Assembly (NCBI RefSeq): GCF_024979235.1
Contig: NZ_JANLCM010000002.1
Coordinates: 248,001-312,000 of the forward strand
Source: Herbiconiux aconitum
GTDB taxonomy: Bacteria; Actinomycetota; Actinomycetes; Actinomycetales; Microbacteriaceae
Length of the DNA stretch: 64,000 bases
Direction of reading: 5' to 3'
Under the pieces are notes generated by a model, which ran no database searches, was not told the origin of the DNA, and saw only the letters and a list, made by a program, of their open reading frames with translations. Shown here piece after piece: positions 17,146 through 26,142 of the stretch. Position 1 is the stretch's first letter. Every line of letters starts with the position of its first letter. A program made the translations under genes and the position numbers.

Positions 17146-18351
17146 TCAGTTCGCAGCCAACTCCGCACGGAGCGCATCGGCCAGCGTGCCTCGGGCCATG
17201 ACCTCCACGTCGCCGGGGAGGCCCTGCCACAGAGCCGCTTCGCGGAGGAGCTGTGCAATGCGCGGCACGTCGTCGGCCAGGAGCCCCGGCTCCGCCCAGG
17301 CCGCCTGCACGCGCAGCACCCCTGCCTGACGGTCGCTCTTGAGGTCGACGCGGGCCGGGATGCGGTCGTCGATCAGCACAGGCAGCACGTAGTAGCCGTA
17401 GACGCGTTTCGGCTGGGGGGTGTAGATCTCGATCCGGTAGTGGAAGTCGAACATGCGCAACGCCCGGTCGCGTTCCCATACCACCGGGTCGAACGGCGAC
17501 AGCAGCGCTGCGGCCGCGAGACGCCGTGGCAGCCGTGCGTCACGATGCAGCCACGCCGGCCGGTTCCAGCCCGGCACGGTCACCGGCAGCAACTCGCCGC
17601 TCTCGACGAGGGAGTCGATGGCCGGCTGCGCATCGGTCTGCTTCAGCCGGAAGTAGTCGGCCAGATCTTTCGCCGTGCCGATGCCGTGCGCCCGCGCCGA
17701 GATCGACACCAGCTCCCGCACGGCTGCGGCGCGCGGCACCGTGGTGTTCAGCACCGACGTGGGCAGCACCTGCTCCGGCAGCCCGTAGGCGCGTTCGAAC
17801 CGGATGCGCCCCGCCGACACGACGTCGCCCTGCCGGAACATCGTCTCCAGCCCCCGCTTGACGTCGGACCACCCCCACCACGGCCCCTGCCGCTTGTTCG
17901 ACTCGTGCTCGATGTCGCTCGCGCGCAACGGACCTTTCGTCTCGAGTTCGGCCAGCAGCCACGCCATGGTCTCGGCGTTGGATGCGCCCCACGAGTTCGG
18001 GTGGGTGGCGAAGTAATCGCGGTAGTCGTCTTTGCGCCAGGCGAGCAGCGGCAGAGTCTCGATCGGGAGGAAGGATGCTTCGTGCGCCCAGTACTCCGTG
18101 ACCGCGCGCCCGTAGGTCAGCTTGTCGAGAAGCGCCTTGTCGTAGCCGCCCAAGCGCGCGAAGACCGGCTGGTAGTGGCTTCGCTCGTAGACGTTCACGG
18201 AATCGATCTGCAGCAGCCCCAGGCGTCGCAACAGCAGACCGAACTGCCGGGTTCCGGGCTCCGCCGCCCGTGGCGCACCGAACCCCTGCGCGGCGAGGGC
18301 GATGCGGCGCGCCAGTGCGGGGGAAATCGTCTCGACCATCGGATACGACAT
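17146..18351 (-). CDS. YcaQ/AlkZ-type winged-helix DNA glycosylase
   Basis: This 401-residue protein belongs to the HTH_42 (AlkZ/YcaQ) family of DNA glycosylases, which unhook interstrand crosslinks or excise bulky alkylated bases. The motif LLQIDSVNVYERSHY contains Q-I-D, the Gln-hydrophobic-Asp catalytic form seen in YcaQ rather than the Gln-x-Gln form of AlkZ. Downstream motifs include RFERAYGLPEQVLP, LLSPFDPVVWERDRALRMFDF and YGYYVLPVL. It converges on the wHTH/DUF559 gene with only 13 bases between stops. The enzyme class is well supported; substrate preference is inferred from QID. Confidence 0.88.
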   Translation of the reverse strand: MSYPMVETISPALARRIALAAQGFGAPRAAEPGTRQFGLLLRRLGLLQIDSVNVYERSHYQPVFARLGGYDKALLDKLTYGRAVTEYWAHEASFLPIETLPLLAWRKDDYRDYFATHPNSWGASNAETMAWLLAELETKGPLRASDIEHESNKRQGPWWGWSDVKRGLETMFRQGDVVSAGRIRFERAYGLPEQVLPTSVLNTTVPRAAAVRELVSISARAHGIGTAKDLADYFRLKQTDAQPAIDSLVESGELLPVTVPGWNRPAWLHRDARLPRRLAAAALLSPFDPVVWERDRALRMFDFHYRIEIYTPQPKRVYGYYVLPVLIDDRIPARVDLKSDRQAGVLRVQAAWAEPGLLADDVPRIAQLLREAALWQGLPGDVEVMARGTLADALRAELAAN

Positions 18352-18539
18352 TACTCACAGCCTCGGACATCCGGCCCCGGCCTCACCGGCGACGCCGTCA
18401 TCTGCCGTTCATCGTGGGTTCAGAACGACGACGGCACCCGGACCACTCGCCACCCTAACGTCCAGTAGTCGGCCCTTCCCGGCAGAGAACAGCCCGTACA
18501 CAGCGCGGGCGGCCTGGGGTCGTCACCATGGAGGACCAC

Positions 18540-19676
18540 TTGTTCACGAAGCGCATCGCGATCGTCGGCGTCGCCGCCGCCGCGGCACTCGCCCTCGGAC
18601 TCACCGGATGCTCGGCCAGCGCCACGGCGACCGATGACGGAAGCGGAACCGACGCCGCCACCGCCACCAACCTCGACGCCTTCGGAGGCCTCTCAGGCCT
18701 CGAAGACGCCGCCAAGGCCGAAGGCGCCCTGAACGTCATCGCCCTGCCCCGCGACTGGGCCAACTACGGCGCCGTGCTCGACGCCTTCGCCGAGAAGTAC
18801 CCCGAGATCACGATCAACGAGGCGACTCCGGATGCCTCGAGCGCCGAGGAGATCCAGGCCGCCGAGAACCTCGCCGGCCAGGACACCGCGCCGGATGTCT
18901 TCGATGTCGGCGCTGCCGTCGCCCTCGCCAACACCGACCAGTTCGCGCCTTACCAGGTTGCCACCTGGGCCGACATCCCCGACGCCCTGAAGGAGCAGTC
19001 GGGTCTCTGGGTCGGCGACTACGGCGGATACATGGCCATCGGCTACGACCCCGACGCTGTTCCCGAGCCCACGAGCCTCGACGACCTGCTCGGCGCCGAC
19101 TTCAAGGGCAAGGTCGCCATCAACGGCGACCCGACCCAGGCCGGTGCGGCTTTCGCCGCCGTCGGTATGGCCGCGGTGCAGAACGGTGGATCGGTCGACG
19201 ACTTCCAGGCCGGCATCGACTTCTTCTCCGACCTCAACAAGGCCGGCAACTTCGTGAAGATCGACCCGACCCCCGCGACCATCGCGAGCGGCGAGACCCC
19301 CGTCGTCTTCGACTGGGACTACCTCAACGTCGGCTACGGCAACGACCTCGACGGTCAGCGCAACTGGAAGGTCACCATCCTCCCGGGCGACGGCTACGCC
19401 GGTTACTACAACCAGGCCGTGAACAAGGATGCCCCGCACCCCGCGGCTGCTCGCCTCTGGCAGGAGTTCCTCTACAGCGACGACGCCCAGAACCTGTGGC
19501 TCGCTGGTGGTGCCCGCCCGGTGCGCGCCGACGCGATGGCTGACGCCGGAACGATCGACGAGAAGCTCTTCGCGGCGCTGCCCGAGGTCGACGGCGACAC
19601 GGTCGTTCCGGACGCCGACCAGTCCGCCGCCGCAGCGACCCTGCTCGGCGAGAAGTGGGCCGCTGCCGTCCAGTAG
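18540..19676 (+). CDS. ABC transporter substrate-binding lipoprotein
   Basis: This 378-residue solute-binding protein resembles polyamine/iron(III)-type periplasmic proteins (SBP_bac_6/8-like). TTG 18540 is preferred over ATG 18528 because GGAGGA (18530-18535) is then well placed as the ribosome site. A basic N-terminus, hydrophobic core and lipobox (LTGC) follow, so it is a lipoprotein. Typical segments are VFDVGAAVA, WVGDYGGYMAIGYDPD and SGETPVVFDWDY. It is the first gene of a four-gene importer. The ligand is not evident from the sequence. Confidence 0.87.
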   Translation: MFTKRIAIVGVAAAAALALGLTGCSASATATDDGSGTDAATATNLDAFGGLSGLEDAAKAEGALNVIALPRDWANYGAVLDAFAEKYPEITINEATPDASSAEEIQAAENLAGQDTAPDVFDVGAAVALANTDQFAPYQVATWADIPDALKEQSGLWVGDYGGYMAIGYDPDAVPEPTSLDDLLGADFKGKVAINGDPTQAGAAFAAVGMAAVQNGGSVDDFQAGIDFFSDLNKAGNFVKIDPTPATIASGETPVVFDWDYLNVGYGNDLDGQRNWKVTILPGDGYAGYYNQAVNKDAPHPAAARLWQEFLYSDDAQNLWLAGGARPVRADAMADAGTIDEKLFAALPEVDGDTVVPDADQSAAAATLLGEKWAAAVQ

Positions 19677-19697
19677 GACGCAGCGCAGGGACGACCG

Positions 19698-20597
19698 ATG
19701 ACAGACACGATCACCTCACCGGTCGTCCCTGCCTCCGCAGGACGCCGAGTGCGCTTCCCCACCAGCATGCTCGGCCTCGTGCCATTCGCGGCCTATGTGC
19801 TGCTCTTCCTCGGATTGCCCACCGTCATCGCCCTGGTCACGGGGTTCCTCGACGGTGACGGCGCCTTCACCCTCTCCAACCTGGCGGCTCTCGGCAATCC
19901 GGTGGTGCTCAACACCTTCGGCAACTCGCTCTGGCTGTCGGCACTCACCGCCGTGATCGGCGCCCTGCTCGGAGCCGTGTTCTGCTACGCCTTGATCGGC
20001 GCGAACCCCACCGGCGCACTGCGCTCGGTGGTCGACGCGGCCAGTGGGGTGCTCGCGCAGTTCGGCGGCGTGATGCTGGCTTTCGCTTTCGTCGCCACCA
20101 TCGGCATCCAGGGCATGATCACGGTCTTCCTCCGCGACAGCCTCGGCATCGACATCTTCGCCAACGGCGTCTGGCTCTATGACACGCCAGGCCTCATCCT
20201 GCCCTACATCTACTTCCAGGTGCCGCTCATGATCATCACCTTCTCACCGGCGCTGGAGAGCCTCAAGCCCCAGTGGGCCGAGGCCAACGCCATGCTCGGC
20301 GGCAGCACGCTCAGCTACTGGCGGCACGTCGGCGTGCCGGTGCTGCTGCCCTCGTTCTTCGGATGTCTGCTCCTGCTTTTCGCGAACGCCTTCTCCTCCT
20401 TCGCCACGGCCGCCGCCCTCACGAGTCAGGGTTCGGAGATCGTGCCGCTGCAGATCCGCGGTGCGCTGACCAGTGAGACCGTGCTCGGCCAGGAGAACCT
20501 GGCCGGTTCGCTCGCCCTCGGGATGATCGTGGTGATGATCGTCGTGATGTCGATCTACTCGGTGCTGATGCGCCGGGCTGCGCGGTGGCAGCGATGA
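19698..20597 (+). CDS. ABC transporter permease (PotB-like)
   Basis: This 299-residue permease has about six membrane helices and the EAA loop with EANAMLGGSTLSYWRHVGVPVLLPS. The EAA loop docks on the ATPase. It lies 21 bases after the binding-protein gene, and the next permease starts inside its stop codon (ATGA). It forms the import channel with the second permease. Confidence 0.88.
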   Translation: MTDTITSPVVPASAGRRVRFPTSMLGLVPFAAYVLLFLGLPTVIALVTGFLDGDGAFTLSNLAALGNPVVLNTFGNSLWLSALTAVIGALLGAVFCYALIGANPTGALRSVVDAASGVLAQFGGVMLAFAFVATIGIQGMITVFLRDSLGIDIFANGVWLYDTPGLILPYIYFQVPLMIITFSPALESLKPQWAEANAMLGGSTLSYWRHVGVPVLLPSFFGCLLLLFANAFSSFATAAALTSQGSEIVPLQIRGALTSETVLGQENLAGSLALGMIVVMIVVMSIYSVLMRRAARWQR

Positions 20598-21463
20598 GCC
20601 GCCTCCTGCACGACGTGCACCCCGGACCCTCCCGTCGCACGCGCTGGATCATCGTCGGCGTCATCGGACTGCTCTTCCTGGTGCCGATCGCCGCCATGAT
20701 CGAGTTCACTCTCCGTCGGGGTCTCGACGGAGGATACGACTTCAGCCGCTGGATCGCGGTGTTCGGCGGAGGTCTCGGCACCGAGTACAAGCCGATCTTC
20801 ACGGGTCTCGGCAACTCGCTGCTGCTCGCCGTCGTCACCGTCGTGGTGATGCTGGCGCTGCTCGTGCCCACCATGGTGCTCGTGCGCATCCGCTTTCCGC
20901 AGTTGCAGCGGGTGCTCGAGTTCGTCTGCCTGATTCCGATCACCATTCCCGCCATCGTGCTCGTGGTGGGCCTGGCCCCGGTCTACTCGGTGATCGCCCG
21001 GATGTTCGGCAGCGGTGTGTGGACACTCGCCTTCGCCTACGGGGTCATCGTGCTGCCGTATGCGTTCCGTTCGATCCAGACCAACCTCGTCGCCGTCGAC
21101 GTGGTGACTCTGAGTGAGGCGGCACGGTCGCTCGGCGCGGGCTGGCTCACCATCCTGTTCCGGGTGGTGGTGCCGAACATCCGTCGCGGACTGCTGGCGG
21201 CCTCCTTCATCTCGGTGGCGGTGGTGCTCGGCGAATACACCATCGCGGCGCTGCTGAACCGGGTGAACCTGCAGACGGCGCTGGTCGTCGTGAGCAAAGC
21301 CGACCCCTTCGTTGCCGTGATCTTCGCCCTGCTCGCCCTCGTCTTCGCCTTCATCCTGCTGATCGCGATCGGCCGCATCGGCGGCACCCCGTCCAGCACC
21401 GGGCGGCGACGACGCCGAAACCGCCGCGCTCTCCCTTCCCCTTCACAGAAAGCAGCCGCATGA
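20594..21463 (+). CDS. ABC transporter permease (PotC-like)
   Basis: This 289-residue permease has about six helices and an EAA loop LSEAARSLGAGWLTILFRVV. ATG 20594 overlaps the previous stop (ATGA) and is chosen over GTG 20585. Its stop overlaps the ATPase start at 21460. The C-terminus ends in an Arg-rich tail (GRRRRRNRR). Confidence 0.88.
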   Translation: MSRLLHDVHPGPSRRTRWIIVGVIGLLFLVPIAAMIEFTLRRGLDGGYDFSRWIAVFGGGLGTEYKPIFTGLGNSLLLAVVTVVVMLALLVPTMVLVRIRFPQLQRVLEFVCLIPITIPAIVLVVGLAPVYSVIARMFGSGVWTLAFAYGVIVLPYAFRSIQTNLVAVDVVTLSEAARSLGAGWLTILFRVVVPNIRRGLLAASFISVAVVLGEYTIAALLNRVNLQTALVVVSKADPFVAVIFALLALVFAFILLIAIGRIGGTPSSTGRRRRRNRRALPSPSQKAAA

Positions 21464-22545
21464 CGCTCTCGATCTCCCGCCCGCAGACCCTGCCGGTACC
21501 GGAGCGCTCGCCCGGCTCCCGGGTCGAACTCCGTGGCATCGTCAAGGAGTTCGCCGGCGGCCACCGCGGCCTCGACGGCATCGACCTGGTCATCGAGCCG
21601 GGCGAGTTCGTGGCCCTGCTCGGCCCGAGCGGCTGTGGCAAGACCACGGCCCTTCGCGTGCTGGCCGGACTCGAGGTCGCGACGAGCGGCACCGTGCTCA
21701 TCGATGACGCGGATGTCTCCCGGCTGCCTGCGCGCAAGCGCGACATCGGCATGGTGTTCCAGTCGTACTCGCTCTTCCCGCACATGACCGCGCTCGCCAA
21801 CGTCGAATTCGGGCTCCGGATGCGCAAGGTCGATGGCGACGAGCGGCGCCTCCGAGCGGGCAACGCCCTCGAGATGGTGGGCCTCGGCTCCTTCGGCGCC
21901 CGCTACGCCCACGAACTCTCCGGCGGCCAGCAGCAGCGGGTCGCGCTCGCGCGAGCCCTCGTCACCGAACCGCGCGTGCTGCTGCTCGACGAGCCGCTCT
22001 CGGCGCTGGACGCCCGGGTGCGGGTGCAGCTGCGCGACGAGATCCGGCGCATCCAGCAGGACTTCGGCATCACCACTCTCTTCGTCACGCACGACCAGGA
22101 GGAGGCTCTCGCCGTCGCCGACCGGGTGGCCGTGATGCGCGCCGGCAACATCGAGCAGATCGGCCCGCCCGAAGACCTCTACGCGAGGGCGACCTCGCCG
22201 TTCGTGGCCGAGTTCGTGGGGCTGAGCAACCGGCTGCGGGGCACGGCGAAGGCCGGCTGGGCGGAGCTCTGCGGCGTTCGGCTGCCGCTGCTGGACCCGA
22301 CCATCAGCGACGGTGACGTGATCGTGTTCGTGCGGCCGGAGGACATCCGTTTCGCCCCGTCGGGTGTGCCGGTCGACGTCGTGTCGACCAGCTTCCTCGG
22401 TTCGTTCCGGCGCACGTCGGTGGCGCTGGAAGACGGCACGGTGATCTCGGTGCAGCACGGCGCGGGATTCGTGCCGGAGATCGATTCGCGGCTGCACCTC
22501 GAATTCGACGCCGCACCGGTGACGGCGAAGCCCTGGGAGTCCTGA
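21460..22545 (+). CDS. ABC transporter ATP-binding protein (PotA/FbpC-like)
   Basis: This 361-residue ATPase has Walker A GPSGCGKTT, the Q-loop in MVFQSYSLFPHMT, the signature LSGGQQQRVALARAL, Walker B VLLLDEPLSALDAR and the switch histidine in FVTHDQEEAL. A C-terminal TOBE-like domain follows (about 245-361). It energises the importer encoded just upstream. The PotA/FbpC/CysA-type architecture fits polyamine, iron, sulfate or thiamine systems, so the substrate stays open. Confidence 0.92.
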   Translation: MTLSISRPQTLPVPERSPGSRVELRGIVKEFAGGHRGLDGIDLVIEPGEFVALLGPSGCGKTTALRVLAGLEVATSGTVLIDDADVSRLPARKRDIGMVFQSYSLFPHMTALANVEFGLRMRKVDGDERRLRAGNALEMVGLGSFGARYAHELSGGQQQRVALARALVTEPRVLLLDEPLSALDARVRVQLRDEIRRIQQDFGITTLFVTHDQEEALAVADRVAVMRAGNIEQIGPPEDLYARATSPFVAEFVGLSNRLRGTAKAGWAELCGVRLPLLDPTISDGDVIVFVRPEDIRFAPSGVPVDVVSTSFLGSFRRTSVALEDGTVISVQHGAGFVPEIDSRLHLEFDAAPVTAKPWES

Positions 22546-22610
22546 CGGCCTCCGCTGAGAGTCGCGCCCGAGTTCTCGAGCGCATGCGGGCGGCCGCATA
22601 CGTCCGCTCC

Positions 22611-22616
22611 TAGACT
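22611..22616 (+). promoter_or_regulatory. -10 element for the AI-2E family exporter gene
   Basis: TAGACT plus six bases leads directly to ATG 22623. There is no ribosome site. Confidence 0.55.
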
Positions 22617-22622
22617 TGGCTC

Positions 22623-23807
22623 ATGTCAGACACGGAGCCGACGCCCAGGAAGGGTGTGAAGCGGCGCAAGACGACCCTCACGGGGTCGGAGGCGCATCCG
22701 TCGTCGCGCGCCCGAACGGGTGAGGACTCGGTGCCGCTCGGGATGCGCATAGCCGGGGCCTGGTCGTGGCGCATCCTCGTGGTGCTGGCCGTGCTGGGCG
22801 TGCTCGTCTTCTTGATCATCCAGCTCCGGCTGCTGATCATCCCTCTCCTGGTCGCGGTCGTGCTCTCCGCGTTGCTGGTGCCGTTCAAGAACTTCCTGGT
22901 GCGGCACAAGTGGCCGCGCTGGGCGGCGATCGCGGCCGCCGAGCTCGGCACCATCGTCGTCGTGGCGGGCCTGGTCTTCCTGGTGGTCACCCAGGTGACC
23001 TCCGGGTTCGATGACCTCCGCACCCAGTCGATGAACTCCTACAACGACCTCAAGGCCTTCCTCGCGAACTCGCCGTTGCAGGTCTCGGAGGCCGACTTCA
23101 ACGCCTACGTGGCCCAGGCCTGGGATGCGATCCAGCAAGACAGTGCGGCCTTGCTCTCGGGCGCCGCGGCTCTCGGTTCGAGCGTCGGTCACATCCTCAC
23201 CGGCGTTCTGCTCACACTGTTCTCGACCCTGTTCATCCTGATCGACGGCGCCCGCATCTGGTCGTGGATCGTGCGACTGTTCCCACGCCGGGCCCGATCG
23301 GCGACGGATGGCGCGGGCAAAGCCGGCTGGAACACACTGCAGAGCTTCGTGAAAGTGCAGATCCTGGTCGCATCGATCGACGCGGTGGGCATCGGGCTGG
23401 GTGCCTTCATCCTGCAGGTGCCGCTCGCCATCCCGATCGCCGTTCTGGTGTTCCTCGGCTCGTTCATCCCGATCATCGGTGCTGTGCTCACCGGCGCTGT
23501 TGCGGTGTTCATCGCGCTGGTCTACAACGGCCCCATCGTCGCCCTCATCATGCTGGGCGTCGTGCTGCTGGTGCAGCAGATCGAGGGGCACATCCTGCAG
23601 CCGCTCGTGATGGGCACGGCGGTGCGCGTGCATCCGCTCGCGGTGGTGCTCGCGGTGGCCGGCGGATCGATGATCGCCGGAATCGCCGGCGCCTTCTTCG
23701 CGGTGCCGGTCGTCGCCACCCTCAACGTCATGATCAACTACATCGCCGGGGGAACCTGGCGCGACCCGACCCTGCTGAGCCGTAAGGAACCTCCCCTGAA
23801 TGTCTGA
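22623..23807 (+). CDS. AI-2E family transporter
   Basis: This 394-residue membrane protein belongs to the AI-2E/UPF0118 exporter family. A cytoplasmic basic N-terminus of about 45 residues is followed by paired helices (50-110) and a long extracytoplasmic amphipathic region (115-180). The conserved C-terminal block has FLGSFIPIIGAVLTGAVAV and the QQIEGHILQPLVMG motif. Members export autoinducer-2-like molecules or act as Na+/H+ antiporters; the role here is not deducible. It overlaps ilvA by eight bases, so the two may be co-transcribed. Confidence 0.9.
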   Translation: MSDTEPTPRKGVKRRKTTLTGSEAHPSSRARTGEDSVPLGMRIAGAWSWRILVVLAVLGVLVFLIIQLRLLIIPLLVAVVLSALLVPFKNFLVRHKWPRWAAIAAAELGTIVVVAGLVFLVVTQVTSGFDDLRTQSMNSYNDLKAFLANSPLQVSEADFNAYVAQAWDAIQQDSAALLSGAAALGSSVGHILTGVLLTLFSTLFILIDGARIWSWIVRLFPRRARSATDGAGKAGWNTLQSFVKVQILVASIDAVGIGLGAFILQVPLAIPIAVLVFLGSFIPIIGAVLTGAVAVFIALVYNGPIVALIMLGVVLLVQQIEGHILQPLVMGTAVRVHPLAVVLAVAGGSMIAGIAGAFFAVPVVATLNVMINYIAGGTWRDPTLLSRKEPPLNV

Positions 23808-25044
23808 GTCCGACACCACTTTCGCGGGCCCCACCCTGGCCGACATCGAGAGTGCCCGCCTCCGCGTGGCGAAGGCCGCGCAGGTCACCCCGATGGAGAG
23901 CTCCCGCTACCTCGCCGAGATCGTCGGCTCGCCCGTGTACCTGAAGTGCGAGAACCTGCAGCGCACCGGGTCGTACAAGATCCGCGGCGCCTACAACCGC
24001 ATCTCCTCGCTGAGCGACGCCGAGAAGGCAGCCGGTGTCGTGGCCGCGTCGGCCGGAAACCACGCCCAGGGTGTGGCGTTCGCCGCGCGCGAGCTCGGCA
24101 TCAAGGCCACCATCTTCATGCCGATCGGCGTGCCGTTGCCGAAGCTGCAGGCCACCCGGAGCTACGGCGCCGACGTCATCCTGCGCGGTCACTCGGTGGA
24201 GGAGGCCATCCGTGCCGCCGCCGAGTTCTCGCACGCGACCGGTGCGGTCGTCATCCCGCCGTTCGATCACATCGACGTCGTCACCGGCCAGGGCACGCTC
24301 GGCCTCGAGATGCTCGACCAGATCCCGGATGCCGACACCTTCGTCGTGTCCATCGGCGGCGGCGGGCTGATCTCCGGCATCGCCAGTGCGGTCAAACAGC
24401 GCGCTGCCGCCGAGGGGCGCACCGTGCGCGTGATCGGGGTGCAGGCGGCGAACGCGGCGGCCTACCCGCCTTCCCTCGTGGCGGGGGAGCCCGTGCAGAT
24501 CACGACCAGCCCCACCATCGCCGACGGCATCCAGGTGTCCCGCCCCGGCATCCTGAACTTCGAGATCGTCAACGACCTGGTCGACGAGGTCGTCACGGTC
24601 TCGGAAGCCGACATCGCGCGCGCCCTGCTCGTGCTGCTGGAGCGTGCGAAGCAGGTCGTCGAGCCCGCGGGAGCGGCGGGGGTCGCCGCCATCCTGGCCG
24701 GCCTCGTGAAAGACACCGGCACGACCGTGGTGGTGCTCTCGGGCGGCAACATCGATCCGTTGCTCATGCAGCGCGTGATCAGCCACGGGCTCGCCGCATC
24801 CGACCGCTACCTGAAGTTGCGCATCATGCTGCCCGACCGCCCGGGCCAGCTCGCCCGCACGGCCGAACTCGTGGCCGAGGCGAACGCCAACGTGGTCGAG
24901 GTGCAGCACACCCGGCACGGGCGTGGACTGCAGATCGACCAGGTGGAGTTGGAACTGCACATCGAGACGCGTGGTCCCGATCACCGCGACCAGGTGATCG
25001 CGAAGCTGCGCGACGCGGGTTTCGAACTCCGCGTCGACCAGTAG
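23800..25044 (+). CDS. ilvA: Threonine ammonia-lyase
   Basis: This 414-residue fold-type II PLP enzyme deaminates threonine to 2-oxobutanoate, the first step toward isoleucine. The PLP lysine lies in SYKIRGAYNRI. SAGNHAQGVA is the substrate and cofactor Asn motif, and SIGGGGLISGIA binds the PLP phosphate. A C-terminal ACT-like domain (about 325-414: LRIMLPDRPGQLARTAELV) implies allosteric control. Its length matches the shorter, single-ACT enzyme class. It begins inside the end of the exporter gene and converges on greA. Confidence 0.92.
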   Translation: MSESDTTFAGPTLADIESARLRVAKAAQVTPMESSRYLAEIVGSPVYLKCENLQRTGSYKIRGAYNRISSLSDAEKAAGVVAASAGNHAQGVAFAARELGIKATIFMPIGVPLPKLQATRSYGADVILRGHSVEEAIRAAAEFSHATGAVVIPPFDHIDVVTGQGTLGLEMLDQIPDADTFVVSIGGGGLISGIASAVKQRAAAEGRTVRVIGVQAANAAAYPPSLVAGEPVQITTSPTIADGIQVSRPGILNFEIVNDLVDEVVTVSEADIARALLVLLERAKQVVEPAGAAGVAAILAGLVKDTGTTVVVLSGGNIDPLLMQRVISHGLAASDRYLKLRIMLPDRPGQLARTAELVAEANANVVEVQHTRHGRGLQIDQVELELHIETRGPDHRDQVIAKLRDAGFELRVDQ

Positions 25045-25059
25045 CCCGCCTCGCGGGGG

Positions 25060-25548
25060 TCAGCCCTCGAAGGTCTCCACGTTCGTGACCTCGACCGTGA
25101 TGTCGCGACCATTGGGCGCCGTGTAGGTAGTGGTCTCGCCGATCTTCAGACCGATGATCGCGGAACCGAGCGGGCTCTGCGAGCTGTAGACGTCGAGATC
25201 CGCGTTGCCCGCGATCTCGCGGCTGCCGAGCAGGAACCGCTCCTCGCCTCCCGCGACCAGCGCCGTCACGACCACGCCGGGCTCGACCACACCATGACTC
25301 TCGGGCGTCGCGCCCACCTCAGCTGTGCGCAGGAGCTGCGTGAGCTGACGGATGCGGGCCTCGATCTTGCCCTGCTCGTCTTTCGCGGCGTGGTAACCGC
25401 CGTTCTCTTTGAGGTCGCCCTCTTCGCGCGCCATCTCGATGCGTTTGGCGATCTCGATGCGGGCGGGGCCGCTCAACTCTTCGAGCTCGTTCGACAGGCG
25501 ATCGTACGCCTCCTGGGTGAGCCAGGTGATCTGAGTGTCTTCAGCCAT
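25060..25548 (-). CDS. greA: Transcription elongation factor GreA
   Basis: This 162-residue protein has the N-terminal coiled coil (about 8-78: LTQEAYDRLSNELEELSG, then REEGDLKENGGYHAAK with the acidic tip residues) and the C-terminal FKBP-like domain (YSSQSPLGSAIIGLKIGET). It rescues backtracked RNA polymerase by stimulating transcript cleavage. The Shine-Dalgarno AAAGGAG precedes ATG 25548. Confidence 0.95.
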   Translation of the reverse strand: MAEDTQITWLTQEAYDRLSNELEELSGPARIEIAKRIEMAREEGDLKENGGYHAAKDEQGKIEARIRQLTQLLRTAEVGATPESHGVVEPGVVVTALVAGGEERFLLGSREIAGNADLDVYSSQSPLGSAIIGLKIGETTTYTAPNGRDITVEVTNVETFEG

Positions 25549-25624
25549 CGAAATACTCCTTTGAGCTTGGACGCGCCGGGCATGCGTTCGCCCGAGCCGA
25601 CCCGGCCCGGACGATCAGGAAAGA

Positions 25625-26068
25625 CTATGTGAGCCAGCAGTCGTAAATCAAACCCGTGGATGCGAGTTCACTGGTTCGCACCGTCTCCGAGAACGACCGC
25701 GTGGCCTGATCGGATGAGGGCACGTCGATGATCTTCCAGCCCACCACCGCGAACTTCTCGCTGAGCGCCTGCACCGCACAGCTGGCGGTGGCGCCGCGCG
25801 GAACGGTGAGGTCGAACTCCACCTCGACACTCCGCGAGTCGATGACGGTGTGCGCGGTGTCCTGCGTGTCGACTGTCGCCGACGTGCCATCGAGGCCCGC
25901 CCAGACCACCCAAGCGGCGATGACCACGGCGACGCCGGCTCCGGCCACCCAGGCGATCAGCCGGCCGCGGAATCGGCGGCGAGCGGTGCGGCCGTAGCGC
26001 TGCTGCATCGCCGCCGACTCCGGCAGCGCAGCGGGTGGGGCGGGCTGCATCTCGTCGTCGGTGCTCAC
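25625..26068 (-). CDS. DUF4307 family membrane protein
   Basis: This 147-residue protein has the N-terminal QQRYGRTARRRF motif, then one membrane helix (about 38-60) and a small extracytoplasmic beta domain with two cysteines. This is the DUF4307 layout, and genes of this family commonly sit divergent from mca, as here. Function unknown. It starts at GTG 26068. Confidence 0.8.
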   Translation of the reverse strand: MSTDDEMQPAPPAALPESAAMQQRYGRTARRRFRGRLIAWVAGAGVAVVIAAWVVWAGLDGTSATVDTQDTAHTVIDSRSVEVEFDLTVPRGATASCAVQALSEKFAVVGWKIIDVPSSDQATRSFSETVRTSELASTGLIYDCWLT

Positions 26069-26142
26069 GCGGCATACTCCCGGGGGAAAACTATTACTGT
26101 TGGTGGTGGCTTGATACCAGGCTAATTGCTATTCCTGAGGAG

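Noticed and set aside
18352..18539. Riboswitch upstream of the ABC importer
   Set aside because: I looked for thiamine, cobalamin and similar core motifs and found none.
22626..23888. 420-codon minus-strand ORF over the AI-2E family gene
   Set aside because: It is antisense to a well-defined membrane protein and is strongly biased to Asp, His, Glu and Arg.
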